Source of the DNA: Leptolyngbyaceae cyanobacterium JSC-12
GTDB lineage: Bacteria > Cyanobacteriota > Cyanobacteriia > Leptolyngbyales > Leptolyngbyaceae
NCBI GenBank assembly: GCA_000309945.1
Contig: CM001633.1
Coordinates: 1,014,723-1,078,722, forward strand
Length of the DNA: 64,000 nt
Reading direction: 5' to 3'
Below the pieces are notes generated by a model that worked only from the letters and a program-made list of their open reading frames with translations, had not been told where the DNA came from and searched no databases. Below, piece after piece: positions 21,220 through 27,999 of the stretch. The position numbers and the translations under genes were made by a program. The stretch's first letter is position 1; the number at the start of each line of letters is the position of its first letter.

Positions 21220-21436
21220 TCCGCTGGCTGGAAAGGCGGTGGTGATAGGGTTTCATAGCTCATTTTGGCAAACCTCGATTGAAGCGTCCAACTTTGAGTA
21301 CAAAACTTTATCATTGTCCTTTCCATTTATTTCAACCAATTCATCAAAGTATTGATTTTTCAAGGTTCTGGCGATTTTGGCGAACCTCCCAGGGAATTTT
21401 CCCTCGCTTCGGTTTGCCAAACTTGGGATGTTACCA
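21220..21436 (-). promoter_or_regulatory. CRISPR leader
   Basis: About 217 non-coding bases lie between the last perfect repeat and the cas2 stop. This is the expected place for the array promoter and adaptation signals. The leader contains an inverted repeat, TTGGCAAACC at 21265-21274 and GGTTTGCCAA at 21411-21420, plus a related direct copy, ATTTTGGCGAACCTCC at 21374-21389. On the crRNA strand a half-repeat-like ATGAAAC occurs 30 bases upstream of the first repeat. It may be a decayed repeat end or an integration signal. The promoter itself is not resolved. Confidence 0.75.
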
Positions 21437-21730
21437 TCATAAAACGATTACTTCCTCTTGGCGAGGCTTTTCTGAACCATAGACAATTGTTCGTTTTACT
21501 GCTCCTGCATCTAACACATAAATGCGGACAGAATCTTCATCAGACTTAATTAGTTTCTCAATTCGTGTTTGAAGTTTAGCAAACTGCATTGACGTGAGAA
21601 AACATTCAAAGACACTAAACTGAGTCCATTTTCCATAACCCGATAACAACTTATGCAACCGAGTTCGGCGTTTATTCGCTGGCTTAGTATCAGGTAGATC
21701 GTAAATGATCAGGTAGAAAAGGGTAGTCAT
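21437..21730 (-). CDS. cas2: Cas2, CRISPR adaptation endonuclease
   Basis: The 97-residue product starts at ATG 21730 (MTTLFYLIIYDLPDTKPANK). An upstream in-frame TTG would add eleven unlikely residues. The opening beta strand ends in the conserved YDLPD, whose aspartate marks the Cas2 ferredoxin-like dimer. KRRTRLHKLLSGYGKWTQFSVFEC is the typical helix and second strand, and the tail carries SVRIYVLD. Cas2 dimers bridge two Cas1 dimers and hold the prespacer during integration at the leader-repeat junction. It is the last cas gene, next to the leader. About 140 bases separate it from cas1, including a purine/pyrimidine-biased stretch with no other gene. Confidence 0.95.
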   Translation of the reverse strand: MTTLFYLIIYDLPDTKPANKRRTRLHKLLSGYGKWTQFSVFECFLTSMQFAKLQTRIEKLIKSDEDSVRIYVLDAGAVKRTIVYGSEKPRQEEVIVL

Positions 21731-21872
21731 GAATGAATTGGGAAATGGGAAGGAAATGGGCAAGTTGAGAAGATGGGCAGATGAGGGAGATGAGGAAGGT
21801 TGAGGAGATGGAGGAGGCAGAGAAGAGAAGGGCCATAAAACCCTCCCCCACTCTCCTGCACCCTGCCTCTTG

Positions 21873-22850
21873 CTATCTCACCGCCAACGGCACATACTTT
21901 ACCCCTTCTTGCAAATACTTTGCCAATAGCCGTGCCTGAAGTTCAATAGCCCGGCGATAAGTACAGCGATATTGAAAAACTGGATGCGTAAATTCATCCA
22001 TCATTTTGCGTTCAAACGCCTGCAAAAACGTTTTGCGTCCAGTCTCCGACAGCCGGTAAGCACCCAAACTCTGGGTAAAATCCTTCGGCTGAATCTCCCG
22101 ATTGTTAATGACTGTTAGCACAACACTGTCTGCCACTAACGGACGAAACTCCTCCATCAAATCGAGCACTAGCGCTGGTTGCCCCCGGCTCACCTCATGT
22201 AAATAGCCAATAAACGGATCTAGCCCTGCCATATGCACGGCCGCCGTCACCTGGACTCGCACCAATCCATACGCAAAACTCAGCAAAGAATTCACCGGAT
22301 CAGTCGGTGGACGGCGGTTTCGTCCGGCAAAATTCCACCTGGCATCAAGCATTTTTGACCACGTGCCAAAATATTCCCGTGCTGCCAGCCCTTCAACTCC
22401 TCGCACCTGATCAATTGTCGCTTGTGTTTTGACGGCTCCTTTTCTCAGTTTTAATGGGTTCTCCTTTTGTCCATGCCGATATAGCACCCCATACTGGTTG
22501 TGAATTTTGGTAGTGACGATCGCCTTCACAAATTCCAATCGCTTTGCTTCATCAAAATAAGTGCTATACTGCGCCAATCGTAATTGGCCATTCCGCGAAT
22601 ATCCTGGCATCGCCCCTCCTAAATATTTGCCAAAGCTCGATAGATAATGCACTGGCAATCCCAATTCCAGCGCATAAACTAAGGCATCTCCCGTAATCCG
22701 AGGGTTCCCCATCAACACTACTTGTTCCAGCGTTTGAGCAGCAATCGTCTTTTTCTGCCAGGAACCATCTTCCTGCTTCAAAGACACAGTGAAAGCTTCG
22801 TAAGTCTTTTCAATAACGGCATCAGGTTGGGTGACATAGAGGATAGACAT
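21873..22850 (-). CDS. cas1: Cas1, CRISPR integrase
   Basis: The product is 325 residues from ATG 22850 (MSILYVTQPDAVIEKTYEAF). A longer reading begins in the intergenic region and was discarded. The N-terminal beta domain is followed by the alpha-helical catalytic domain with LSFAYGLVRVQVTAAVHMAG, LDPFIGYLHEVSRGQPALVL and DLMEEFRPLVAD. These carry the metal-binding His and acidic residues of the family. Cas1 catalyses the two transesterifications that insert a spacer between leader and first repeat. It lies 83 bases downstream of cas4 and 142 upstream of cas2. The length and motifs fit the I-D/I-B branch that works with a separate Cas4. Confidence 0.96.
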   Translation of the reverse strand: MSILYVTQPDAVIEKTYEAFTVSLKQEDGSWQKKTIAAQTLEQVVLMGNPRITGDALVYALELGLPVHYLSSFGKYLGGAMPGYSRNGQLRLAQYSTYFDEAKRLEFVKAIVTTKIHNQYGVLYRHGQKENPLKLRKGAVKTQATIDQVRGVEGLAAREYFGTWSKMLDARWNFAGRNRRPPTDPVNSLLSFAYGLVRVQVTAAVHMAGLDPFIGYLHEVSRGQPALVLDLMEEFRPLVADSVVLTVINNREIQPKDFTQSLGAYRLSETGRKTFLQAFERKMMDEFTHPVFQYRCTYRRAIELQARLLAKYLQEGVKYVPLAVR

Positions 22851-22933
22851 AGGAATTCTTGAGGTAATGGTTTTTGAAGCAATCAGGGGAACCAAAGTGG
22901 GGAAGAAGAAGGAGAAGCAAGAGAGAATGCTAT

Positions 22934-23548
22934 TCACTCCCAGATTAGATTTGCAGGTCTTCCCTCACTTCCCCCACCTCTGAGCACTCTCACCTCCTCC
23001 GGCAAACAAATTCCCCGCAAACTACACGCCATGCATTTCTTTCGATGGTCAATCGGAGCTGGTATTGGTTGCGTTACGGCTAGTTGTGCAGCGGCGATCG
23101 CCTCCTCTGTGGCTTGCCTTAATTGAGCAGTTAATAATACCCGTTCCCGCCGCCGATTCGCATGATAGAAAATCTCTCCATAAGCAATCTGCTGCCCTGT
23201 TCGTTCCTCTAAACACAAGCCAGCAGCACACAGTTGAAAATGATCATTCAAATACTTGCCCATCTTCCCTTTCTTATACTCAACCGGAATCAAAGACCCA
23301 TTGCATTCTTCAACAGCATCAATCACACCAGAAACCAGGAGGCGATCGCTCCATACCCACTGTTGTTGATAAATTCGGGTGTCGCCCTCTTGCAGGATAG
23401 TTGCTTCGTTAATGTTGCGGTGCAGGTGGTTGCCTAGCACGGTGTGTTCATTGTCAGCCCATTCACCGAGGACATACTCTAGATAAAATCGGCGCGGGCA
23501 ATATTCCCAGGCATTCAAACAGGCAAGCGGCAAGTAATCTTCATTCAT
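22934..23548 (-). CDS. cas4: Cas4, PAM-processing nuclease
   Basis: The product is 204 residues from ATG 23548. The Fe-S cluster ligands are visible as C17 (EYCPRRFYL) and C172, C175 and C181 (KKCMACSLRGIC). The RecB-like nuclease core has D77 (VSGVIDAVE) and the ExK pair E90/K92 (IPVEYKKGK). Cas4 trims prespacers and enforces PAM choice and orientation with Cas1-Cas2. That fits the duplicated spacers in this array that share one edge but differ at the other. It is 22 bases downstream of cas6 and about 80 upstream of cas1, in the same transcript by position. Confidence 0.95.
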   Translation of the reverse strand: MNEDYLPLACLNAWEYCPRRFYLEYVLGEWADNEHTVLGNHLHRNINEATILQEGDTRIYQQQWVWSDRLLVSGVIDAVEECNGSLIPVEYKKGKMGKYLNDHFQLCAAGLCLEERTGQQIAYGEIFYHANRRRERVLLTAQLRQATEEAIAAAQLAVTQPIPAPIDHRKKCMACSLRGICLPEEVRVLRGGGSEGRPANLIWE

Positions 23549-23570
23549 ACAAAAGTTTTGCCTCAGTGAA

Positions 23571-24431
23571 TTAATTGCTTAATGCAATGCGCCGTGCCAT
23601 TCCCATTCCCATTGGGGTTTTGCGTCCAACTCCGGCATAAAGTGCAAAGTCTGCTAACGTGTTGATTTGTTTAATCGTAAGCGGATCAACCTCGCCTAAA
23701 ATTTGAAAAGTGAGTTCACCAACACAACCAATTAACTTACTGCGGCTATCGGCAACAATTTCCGTGCGAATTTCAAAGAAACTTGGATAGATTGAATCAA
23801 TAATTGTGGTAGGAAATGGCAACGCACTGTAATAATTCCATCGTTTGAGTAAGCTCTTAAACACTAACTCCCTTGTTGGCAATGCACAGTCATAATCTGA
23901 TATGCGAAATGTAGTTGGAGTGCAAAAGGATAGATGAATTTTGCGATCGCAATCCGATGCGCGCTCATACAGTTGAGCATAGGTTGCTACATTCACCCAC
24001 GGTTGTGACGCTTGCGGCGTTCCCAACACACTCACTACTTCTAAATCCGCTGCACCCAGATGCCAGGATTTTTGAGTACCCAAATTTAACCATAAATGGG
24101 CTAGCTTTCCAAATAAAGCATCATCTAACAAGGAAATGCGCCACCAACATGGAGTTCCCTCAGAGATGGGGCGATCGTGCTTAAATTGAAGCGTCAAAGG
24201 AGCAGACACAGGCAAACTGGTTTTGCTTCCTCGATTTCCCCATCTTCTGTCTACCTGTAACGGACTTAAGGTAAAGGCTTTCTCAGAAGATTGATGGTGT
24301 AATGTAACAGCAAGCTCTGAATCAACGGATTTGACTAATTCCAGAAACAGTGCATGGAGATGCCGACCACTTAAGTTAGACGTGGGAATAGGCGCTTTGG
24401 GTAAAAGGTTGAGAACCAGACTGTAGGGCAT
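23571..24431 (-). CDS. cas6: Cas6, pre-crRNA endoribonuclease
   Basis: The product is 286 residues from ATG 24431 (MPYSLVLNLLPKAPIPTSNL). The N-terminal RAMP fold has GRHLHALFLELVKSVD, whose histidine is a candidate general acid/base. The C-terminal half ends in the glycine-rich loop ADFALYAGVGRKTPMGMGMA, diagnostic of Cas6. It should cut the array transcript 3' of the repeat hairpin and leave the 8-base ACTGAAAC handle. It sits between csc1 and cas4. A 532-base gap separates it from csc1, so it may have its own transcript start or rely on read-through past the hairpins there. Confidence 0.93.
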   Translation of the reverse strand: MPYSLVLNLLPKAPIPTSNLSGRHLHALFLELVKSVDSELAVTLHHQSSEKAFTLSPLQVDRRWGNRGSKTSLPVSAPLTLQFKHDRPISEGTPCWWRISLLDDALFGKLAHLWLNLGTQKSWHLGAADLEVVSVLGTPQASQPWVNVATYAQLYERASDCDRKIHLSFCTPTTFRISDYDCALPTRELVFKSLLKRWNYYSALPFPTTIIDSIYPSFFEIRTEIVADSRSKLIGCVGELTFQILGEVDPLTIKQINTLADFALYAGVGRKTPMGMGMARRIALSN

Positions 24432-24963
24432 AAAATTTGAGTAGTTCCAGAATACTTAAGGGTGAACTAATGCAGATCAATAACGATGAAAAGGGACGGG
24501 ATCTTACTAAGAAGCTCAAAGCAAACCTGCCTATCAAGCCCTTTCCTACCAAAACAAATTCGCTTGCTGGCAATCCCAAATAGTCGAAGCTTTGCGGCTG
24601 AGTTACTAGCTGAGCGATCGCAGGTGAAGAAGAAAGGTGGGAAAACGGGTTTAGTCATTGGTGTTCGGAGAGGTCAGGCTGGTTACAAGCTGGGTTAAAT
24701 CCACCCAAATACACCACTTGATCTGGTTGACTGACAAATCTCCTGACCACCCACTGCATCACCAGGAAATCAATTTCCTGGCTCCTAGCCAAAGTCATCT
24801 AAAGACGACTAGACAAGAGTTTCAGTCCACTTGAATGGACTTGCGCTGCTAGCCCTAAAATTTATTTTAGGGTAGAAATTTTAGAACGGGTTGACAACAG
24901 AGCCATGAGCCTTTCAGAACTTTTGTCGGTCAATCAGGGGATGATCATTGGTTCAAAGCTATT
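24432..24963. repeat. cas6-csc1 gap with a four-hairpin REP-like cluster
   Basis: This 532-base gap contains consecutive palindromes at 24762-24781 (CCAGGAAATCAATTTCCTGG), 24792-24809, 24824-24839 (GTCCACTTGAATGGAC) and 24853-24872 (CCCTAAAATTTATTTTAGGG). The same hairpin types occur in reverse order beside csc2 and next to the RAYT gene, so this is a dispersed copy of its REP-type substrate. The rest (24432-24760) has no convincing gene. A 37-codon plus-strand frame at 24472 exists but has little support. Confidence 0.75.
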
Positions 24964-25671
24964 TTAATTCCCAAATTCATATTGCATACGGGCAGGAAGC
25001 TTTAGGTCTGGTAACTCCTCAAAGGTGTAATGTTCGCCAATCATTCGCACGTTCCGAATTAAGCTGACAGGTAGCATATTGATTGTGTCGTAACTCAAAA
25101 CCTGATTCGTAAACATCACATCCAAAGGATTCAAAGGAAGATCAATGACCACCTCCTCGGTTTTAGAAGATCTGGTAGTGAGTGGTTGAGTAATAATCTC
25201 TGCTTTACTTGCCCACTTGCCGATGCGAATCCACCGAGGAAGGGCAAGATCTGTTTCAGAGACGACAAAAAACTCAAACTGACTTTCAGGAGAAATTTCC
25301 TTGGTTCTGCCGAATCCAGGAACATTTCGCTCCATCTTTTCCATTTCAACATGGTAGTTGTTATTGGCATACTTCCAAGTATTTAAGATACTTGCGTAAT
25401 GGATTGCTCGTGCCGGTGTAACATAGATTCCTCGCTGGTTAAGTAGAGTCAGATGTTGCTTATACTTAGGCACCTGCTCTGCACAGAAGTAAGAGTAGGA
25501 ATCTTCCTCGGCAACTGTAGTAGCATAGCGGCTACTATCAACTAATCCCAGTGCATAAGTTAATGCATAGTTATGCAGGACAGGCTCAGTCTCGTAGAGC
25601 CGCCCAATTTCACGAGTAGCAAAATAGAGGCTGTCATGCAGTTCTAACGTACATCGATAGATAATGGTCAT
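24964..25671 (-). CDS. csc1: Csc1 (Cas5d-type), type I-D effector subunit
   Basis: The product is 235 residues, MTIIYRCTLELHDSLYFATR then EIGRLYETEPVLHNYALTYALGLVD. This N-terminus is characteristic of Csc1, the Cas5 homologue of type I-D. In the effector it caps the 5' handle of the crRNA and contacts the large subunit Cas10d. The start ATG is 6 bases after the csc2 stop, so the two are translationally linked. The sequence appears intact through YTFEELPDLKLPARMQYEFGN at the end. Csc1 proteins are usually 200-250 residues. Confidence 0.93.
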   Translation of the reverse strand: MTIIYRCTLELHDSLYFATREIGRLYETEPVLHNYALTYALGLVDSSRYATTVAEEDSYSYFCAEQVPKYKQHLTLLNQRGIYVTPARAIHYASILNTWKYANNNYHVEMEKMERNVPGFGRTKEISPESQFEFFVVSETDLALPRWIRIGKWASKAEIITQPLTTRSSKTEEVVIDLPLNPLDVMFTNQVLSYDTINMLPVSLIRNVRMIGEHYTFEELPDLKLPARMQYEFGN

Positions 25672-25677
25672 CTGCTT

Positions 25678-26715
25678 CTACTCCGATGCGGCTGCGGTTG
25701 TTTTCTTGCTTCCTTTCTTATTCTTGTCTGTGGTCGGCTTGAAAATGTATTTTTGAGCATATGCGACTGATTCTGCATTCGCTTGAGTAAGCATTTTCTT
25801 CAATTGTGTTTCATTACTGGTAATTGCTTTTACTTCTGCTAGTAGCGCTTCTAAGTCATCCCCCATCAAATCAGTATGTGGAATGCATTCTTCACTCATT
25901 AGTTGAACCATTGCTTCCTGTGCTGCGCTTAAGACCTGATCTTCGTTCAATGGGTCTGGAGCCTGAATTTGATTCTTTTCAGTCATCAAGTCATAAATCT
26001 TCTGTGTCCAGCGAAGATTACTGACAATCTCGCCATCGGCAAAAATAACTCCAACTAATTCATTGCGGACGCGACCTGTGCGAGTAGTTTGTGCCCCATA
26101 ATGACGAGTTCTCAAAATATTGTTGAGAACATAAAGGAATCCTGCTTCTGTTGGGTCTTTCAGTGTGATAATGCTGGGAAAAAAGACCTGGGGCAAGATG
26201 TGATCTTGACTGTTGATACGACTGGTAACTTCTCCTTGCCGACTCATCGTGCCGTTCTCAAAAGGAGCATTGAGGGTGAAGTTCAAGTGTGAATCATCGA
26301 ATGGGGTGATGGAGTACGCTGTATCAACTACAACCTTAGATTTCTCAGAGCCAGCATCACCGATCGCAAATCCGTATAAGATGCAATCAGGTGTGGTTTT
26401 ACTGAAGTCTACGTTGTAATCACACTTGTCCCAATCCCCAATCTGATAGCTACGAAGCAATTCGCGTCCCGTTAGCCGCTCAGGACTCGACTGCTTGCGT
26501 TTAAACATTGCTAACCGACTGATAATTTTTCGGCTTTCTGGGTTGTCCTTTTTCATGCCTGCATGAACTCGTGCCCGATTCAGTTCACCATCCGTTTGGA
26601 ATAGCGGATAGGATTCTGTGACTCGAACCGTGATGAAGTGAGCATACTTACCCATCGGTTTTGCAGGGATTTCAGTGTGGAAATGTTTGGCATCAACAGT
26701 TTTTAGAAAGGACAT
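25678..26715 (-). CDS. csc2: Csc2 (Cas7d-type), type I-D backbone subunit
   Basis: The product is 345 residues from ATG 26715 (MSFLKTVDAKHFHTEIPAKP). It is the RAMP-fold backbone protein that forms the helical filament along the crRNA spacer. Family landmarks include FITVRVTESYPLFQTDGELN, LLRSYQIGDWDKCDYNVDFS, DCILYGFAIGDAGSEKSKVV and HYGAQTTRTGRVRNELVGVI. The C-terminal tail is lysine-rich (KNKKGSKKTTAAASE). It is followed by csc1 after 6 bases. Upstream, a 300-base tandem repeat and a transposase separate it from cas10d, so its ribosome-binding region is next to strong hairpins. Confidence 0.95.
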   Translation of the reverse strand: MSFLKTVDAKHFHTEIPAKPMGKYAHFITVRVTESYPLFQTDGELNRARVHAGMKKDNPESRKIISRLAMFKRKQSSPERLTGRELLRSYQIGDWDKCDYNVDFSKTTPDCILYGFAIGDAGSEKSKVVVDTAYSITPFDDSHLNFTLNAPFENGTMSRQGEVTSRINSQDHILPQVFFPSIITLKDPTEAGFLYVLNNILRTRHYGAQTTRTGRVRNELVGVIFADGEIVSNLRWTQKIYDLMTEKNQIQAPDPLNEDQVLSAAQEAMVQLMSEECIPHTDLMGDDLEALLAEVKAITSNETQLKKMLTQANAESVAYAQKYIFKPTTDKNKKGSKKTTAAASE

Positions 26716-26723
26716 GATTTGTC

Positions 26724-27071
26724 TCCAAGTTGAAAGATTCGTAAGTGAATAGTGGGCTTACCGGTTTTGCCCAGAACTGAAGTTCCGGGCTGATAGGGAA
26801 AGTCCATTCAAATGGACTGGTAAATTAGTCCTCTTGAGAGGACTTTAGCTATGAGCCAGGAAATTGATTTCCTGGCGGATGACAACGTTTTGGTGCATCC
26901 CTCTAAGTTGAAAGAAGATTGATGGGTTTACCTGCTTTGCCTAGAACTGAAGTTCCGGGCTGATAGGGAAAGTCCATTCAAATGGACTGGTAAATTAGTC
27001 CTCTTGAGAGGACTTTAGCTATGAGCCAGGAAATTGATTTCCTGGTAGATGACAACGTTTTGGTGCATCCT
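26724..27071. repeat. Tandem 170-bp duplication of REP-like hairpins
   Basis: Two copies lie head to tail, about 26724-26900 and 26901-27071. From CAGAACTGAAGTTCCGGGC (26772) onward they match at an offset of 170 bases, with only a few differences over more than 120 bases. Each contains four palindromes: a GAAGTTC stem, AGTCCATTCAAATGGACT, AGTCCTCTTGAGAGGACT and CCAGGAAATTGATTTCCTGG. The right copy overlaps the 3' end of the transposase gene, so the left copy carries a remnant of that tail. The cluster forms the region upstream of csc2 in the cas transcript. Confidence 0.85.
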
Positions 27072-27483
27072 CATCATTTGCTGTCTGCTCTAAACTGATA
27101 ATAGTTGTGCCTTGAGCATGGTGAATCTTTTGATTTTGCACATACTCAATTGCCTGATCCAGTTGTTTACGTCCCAATGAAAAAACTCCATATCCTGCCT
27201 GCCAACCAAAGTATTCCGGTGTAGCTGACAAATTGTGATTAACATAGTGTGCACTACTCCCTTTGATATTTTTCACAAAATCAGAGATTGATAATGTCGG
27301 TGGAACTGAAGCAACAAGGTGAATATGATTAGCAGTGCCATTAATGGCGTGAACAATGCATTTCAGAGCATCCGCTTTGCCGATGATATAGTGATGCAAT
27401 GCAGGCTCTCTTGCTTCACTAATCAGTGACTCACGCGCTTTTGTCGCCCAAACAAAGTGATAGTAAAGTCGCCACAATGCCAT
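27019..27483 (-). mobile_element. REP-associated tyrosine transposase (RAYT, IS200/IS605-like)
   Basis: The product is 154 residues from ATG 27483. It is a Y1 HUH transposase: the HUH motif is H53-I-H55 (TANHIHLVASVP) and the candidate catalytic tyrosine is Y114 (QAIEYVQNQKIHH). Such enzymes nick and join single-stranded DNA at hairpins. The last codons (LPGNQFPGS) are written in the palindrome CCAGGAAATTGATTTCCTGG, the outermost hairpin of the adjoining REP-like repeat, which ties enzyme to substrate. There is no tnpB/IscB partner. The gene starts 6 bases after the cas10d stop and precedes csc2, all on the same strand, so it is embedded in the effector operon. Capture as an accessory gene or simple insertion are both possible. 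Confidence 0.88.
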
Positions 27484-27489
27484 TATTTG

Positions 27490-27999
27490 CTATCCTTCTC
27501 CAACTTCTACCAACTCTGAATCAGGTAATTCTTCTGGTTCTGGTTCTGGTGTTTGGTTCGCTTGACGTTCGCGATCGTCCTCCAGACGGTAGAGATAATC
27601 GCAGGTATCTCGAATCAAATTAAGTTGAATACCAGCAAGTCGGGCACGATCGCTCTTAAAGGTTCCTTCAAAGATCTCTTTCACAAAGAATTGGGCAAAA
27701 TCATAGATTGCCTGGCGTTCTTGCTCTGAAGTCAAAGCGGGTTTCCATTTGCCGTCAGTGAAAACCAGTGTGGGCTTGCCTTCTGCCGTTTTACGCCGAA
27801 CATTCATCATGAGTTTTGCTAGCCGAGCCGCCACCACATCCGTGAGTGATTCTGCGTCATGGGCTAAAGCACGATCGATTTTCAAAATCACATCTGCGGC
27901 TTCATCAATGGGCTTTAGTACGGCATTCGGTTTGGCATATTGACTTTTTGCCCGGTAAAACTTGCGATAGCGCTGAGTTAATTCACGCAGTTGGTTCAT
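27490..27999 (-). CDS. cas11d: Cas11d small subunit from an internal start in cas10d
   Basis: In-frame ATG 27999 (MNQLRELTQRYRKFYRAKSQ) lies inside cas10d. On the coding strand it is preceded by AGAAGGAAAAGCT, a strong Shine-Dalgarno core (AAGGA) with 6 bases between it and the ATG. Translation from here gives 169 helical residues ending at the cas10d stop. In characterised cyanobacterial type I-D systems the small subunit Cas11d is made by exactly this kind of internal initiation and lines the target strand in the effector. No separate small-subunit gene exists in this locus, which supports the call. The precise start has not been shown experimentally here. Confidence 0.72.
   Translation of the reverse strand: MNQLRELTQRYRKFYRAKSQYAKPNAVLKPIDEAADVILKIDRALAHDAESLTDVVAARLAKLMMNVRRKTAEGKPTLVFTDGKWKPALTSEQERQAIYDFAQFFVKEIFEGTFKSDRARLAGIQLNLIRDTCDYLYRLEDDRERQANQTPEPEPEELPDSELVEVGEG

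Noticed and set aside
24472-24585. A 37-codon plus-strand frame (MQINNDEKGRDLTKKLKANL...) between cas6 and csc1.
   Set aside because: The upstream ribosome-binding site is weak, there is no family match I can recall, and it lies opposite the cas transcript. Noted but not supported as a gene.
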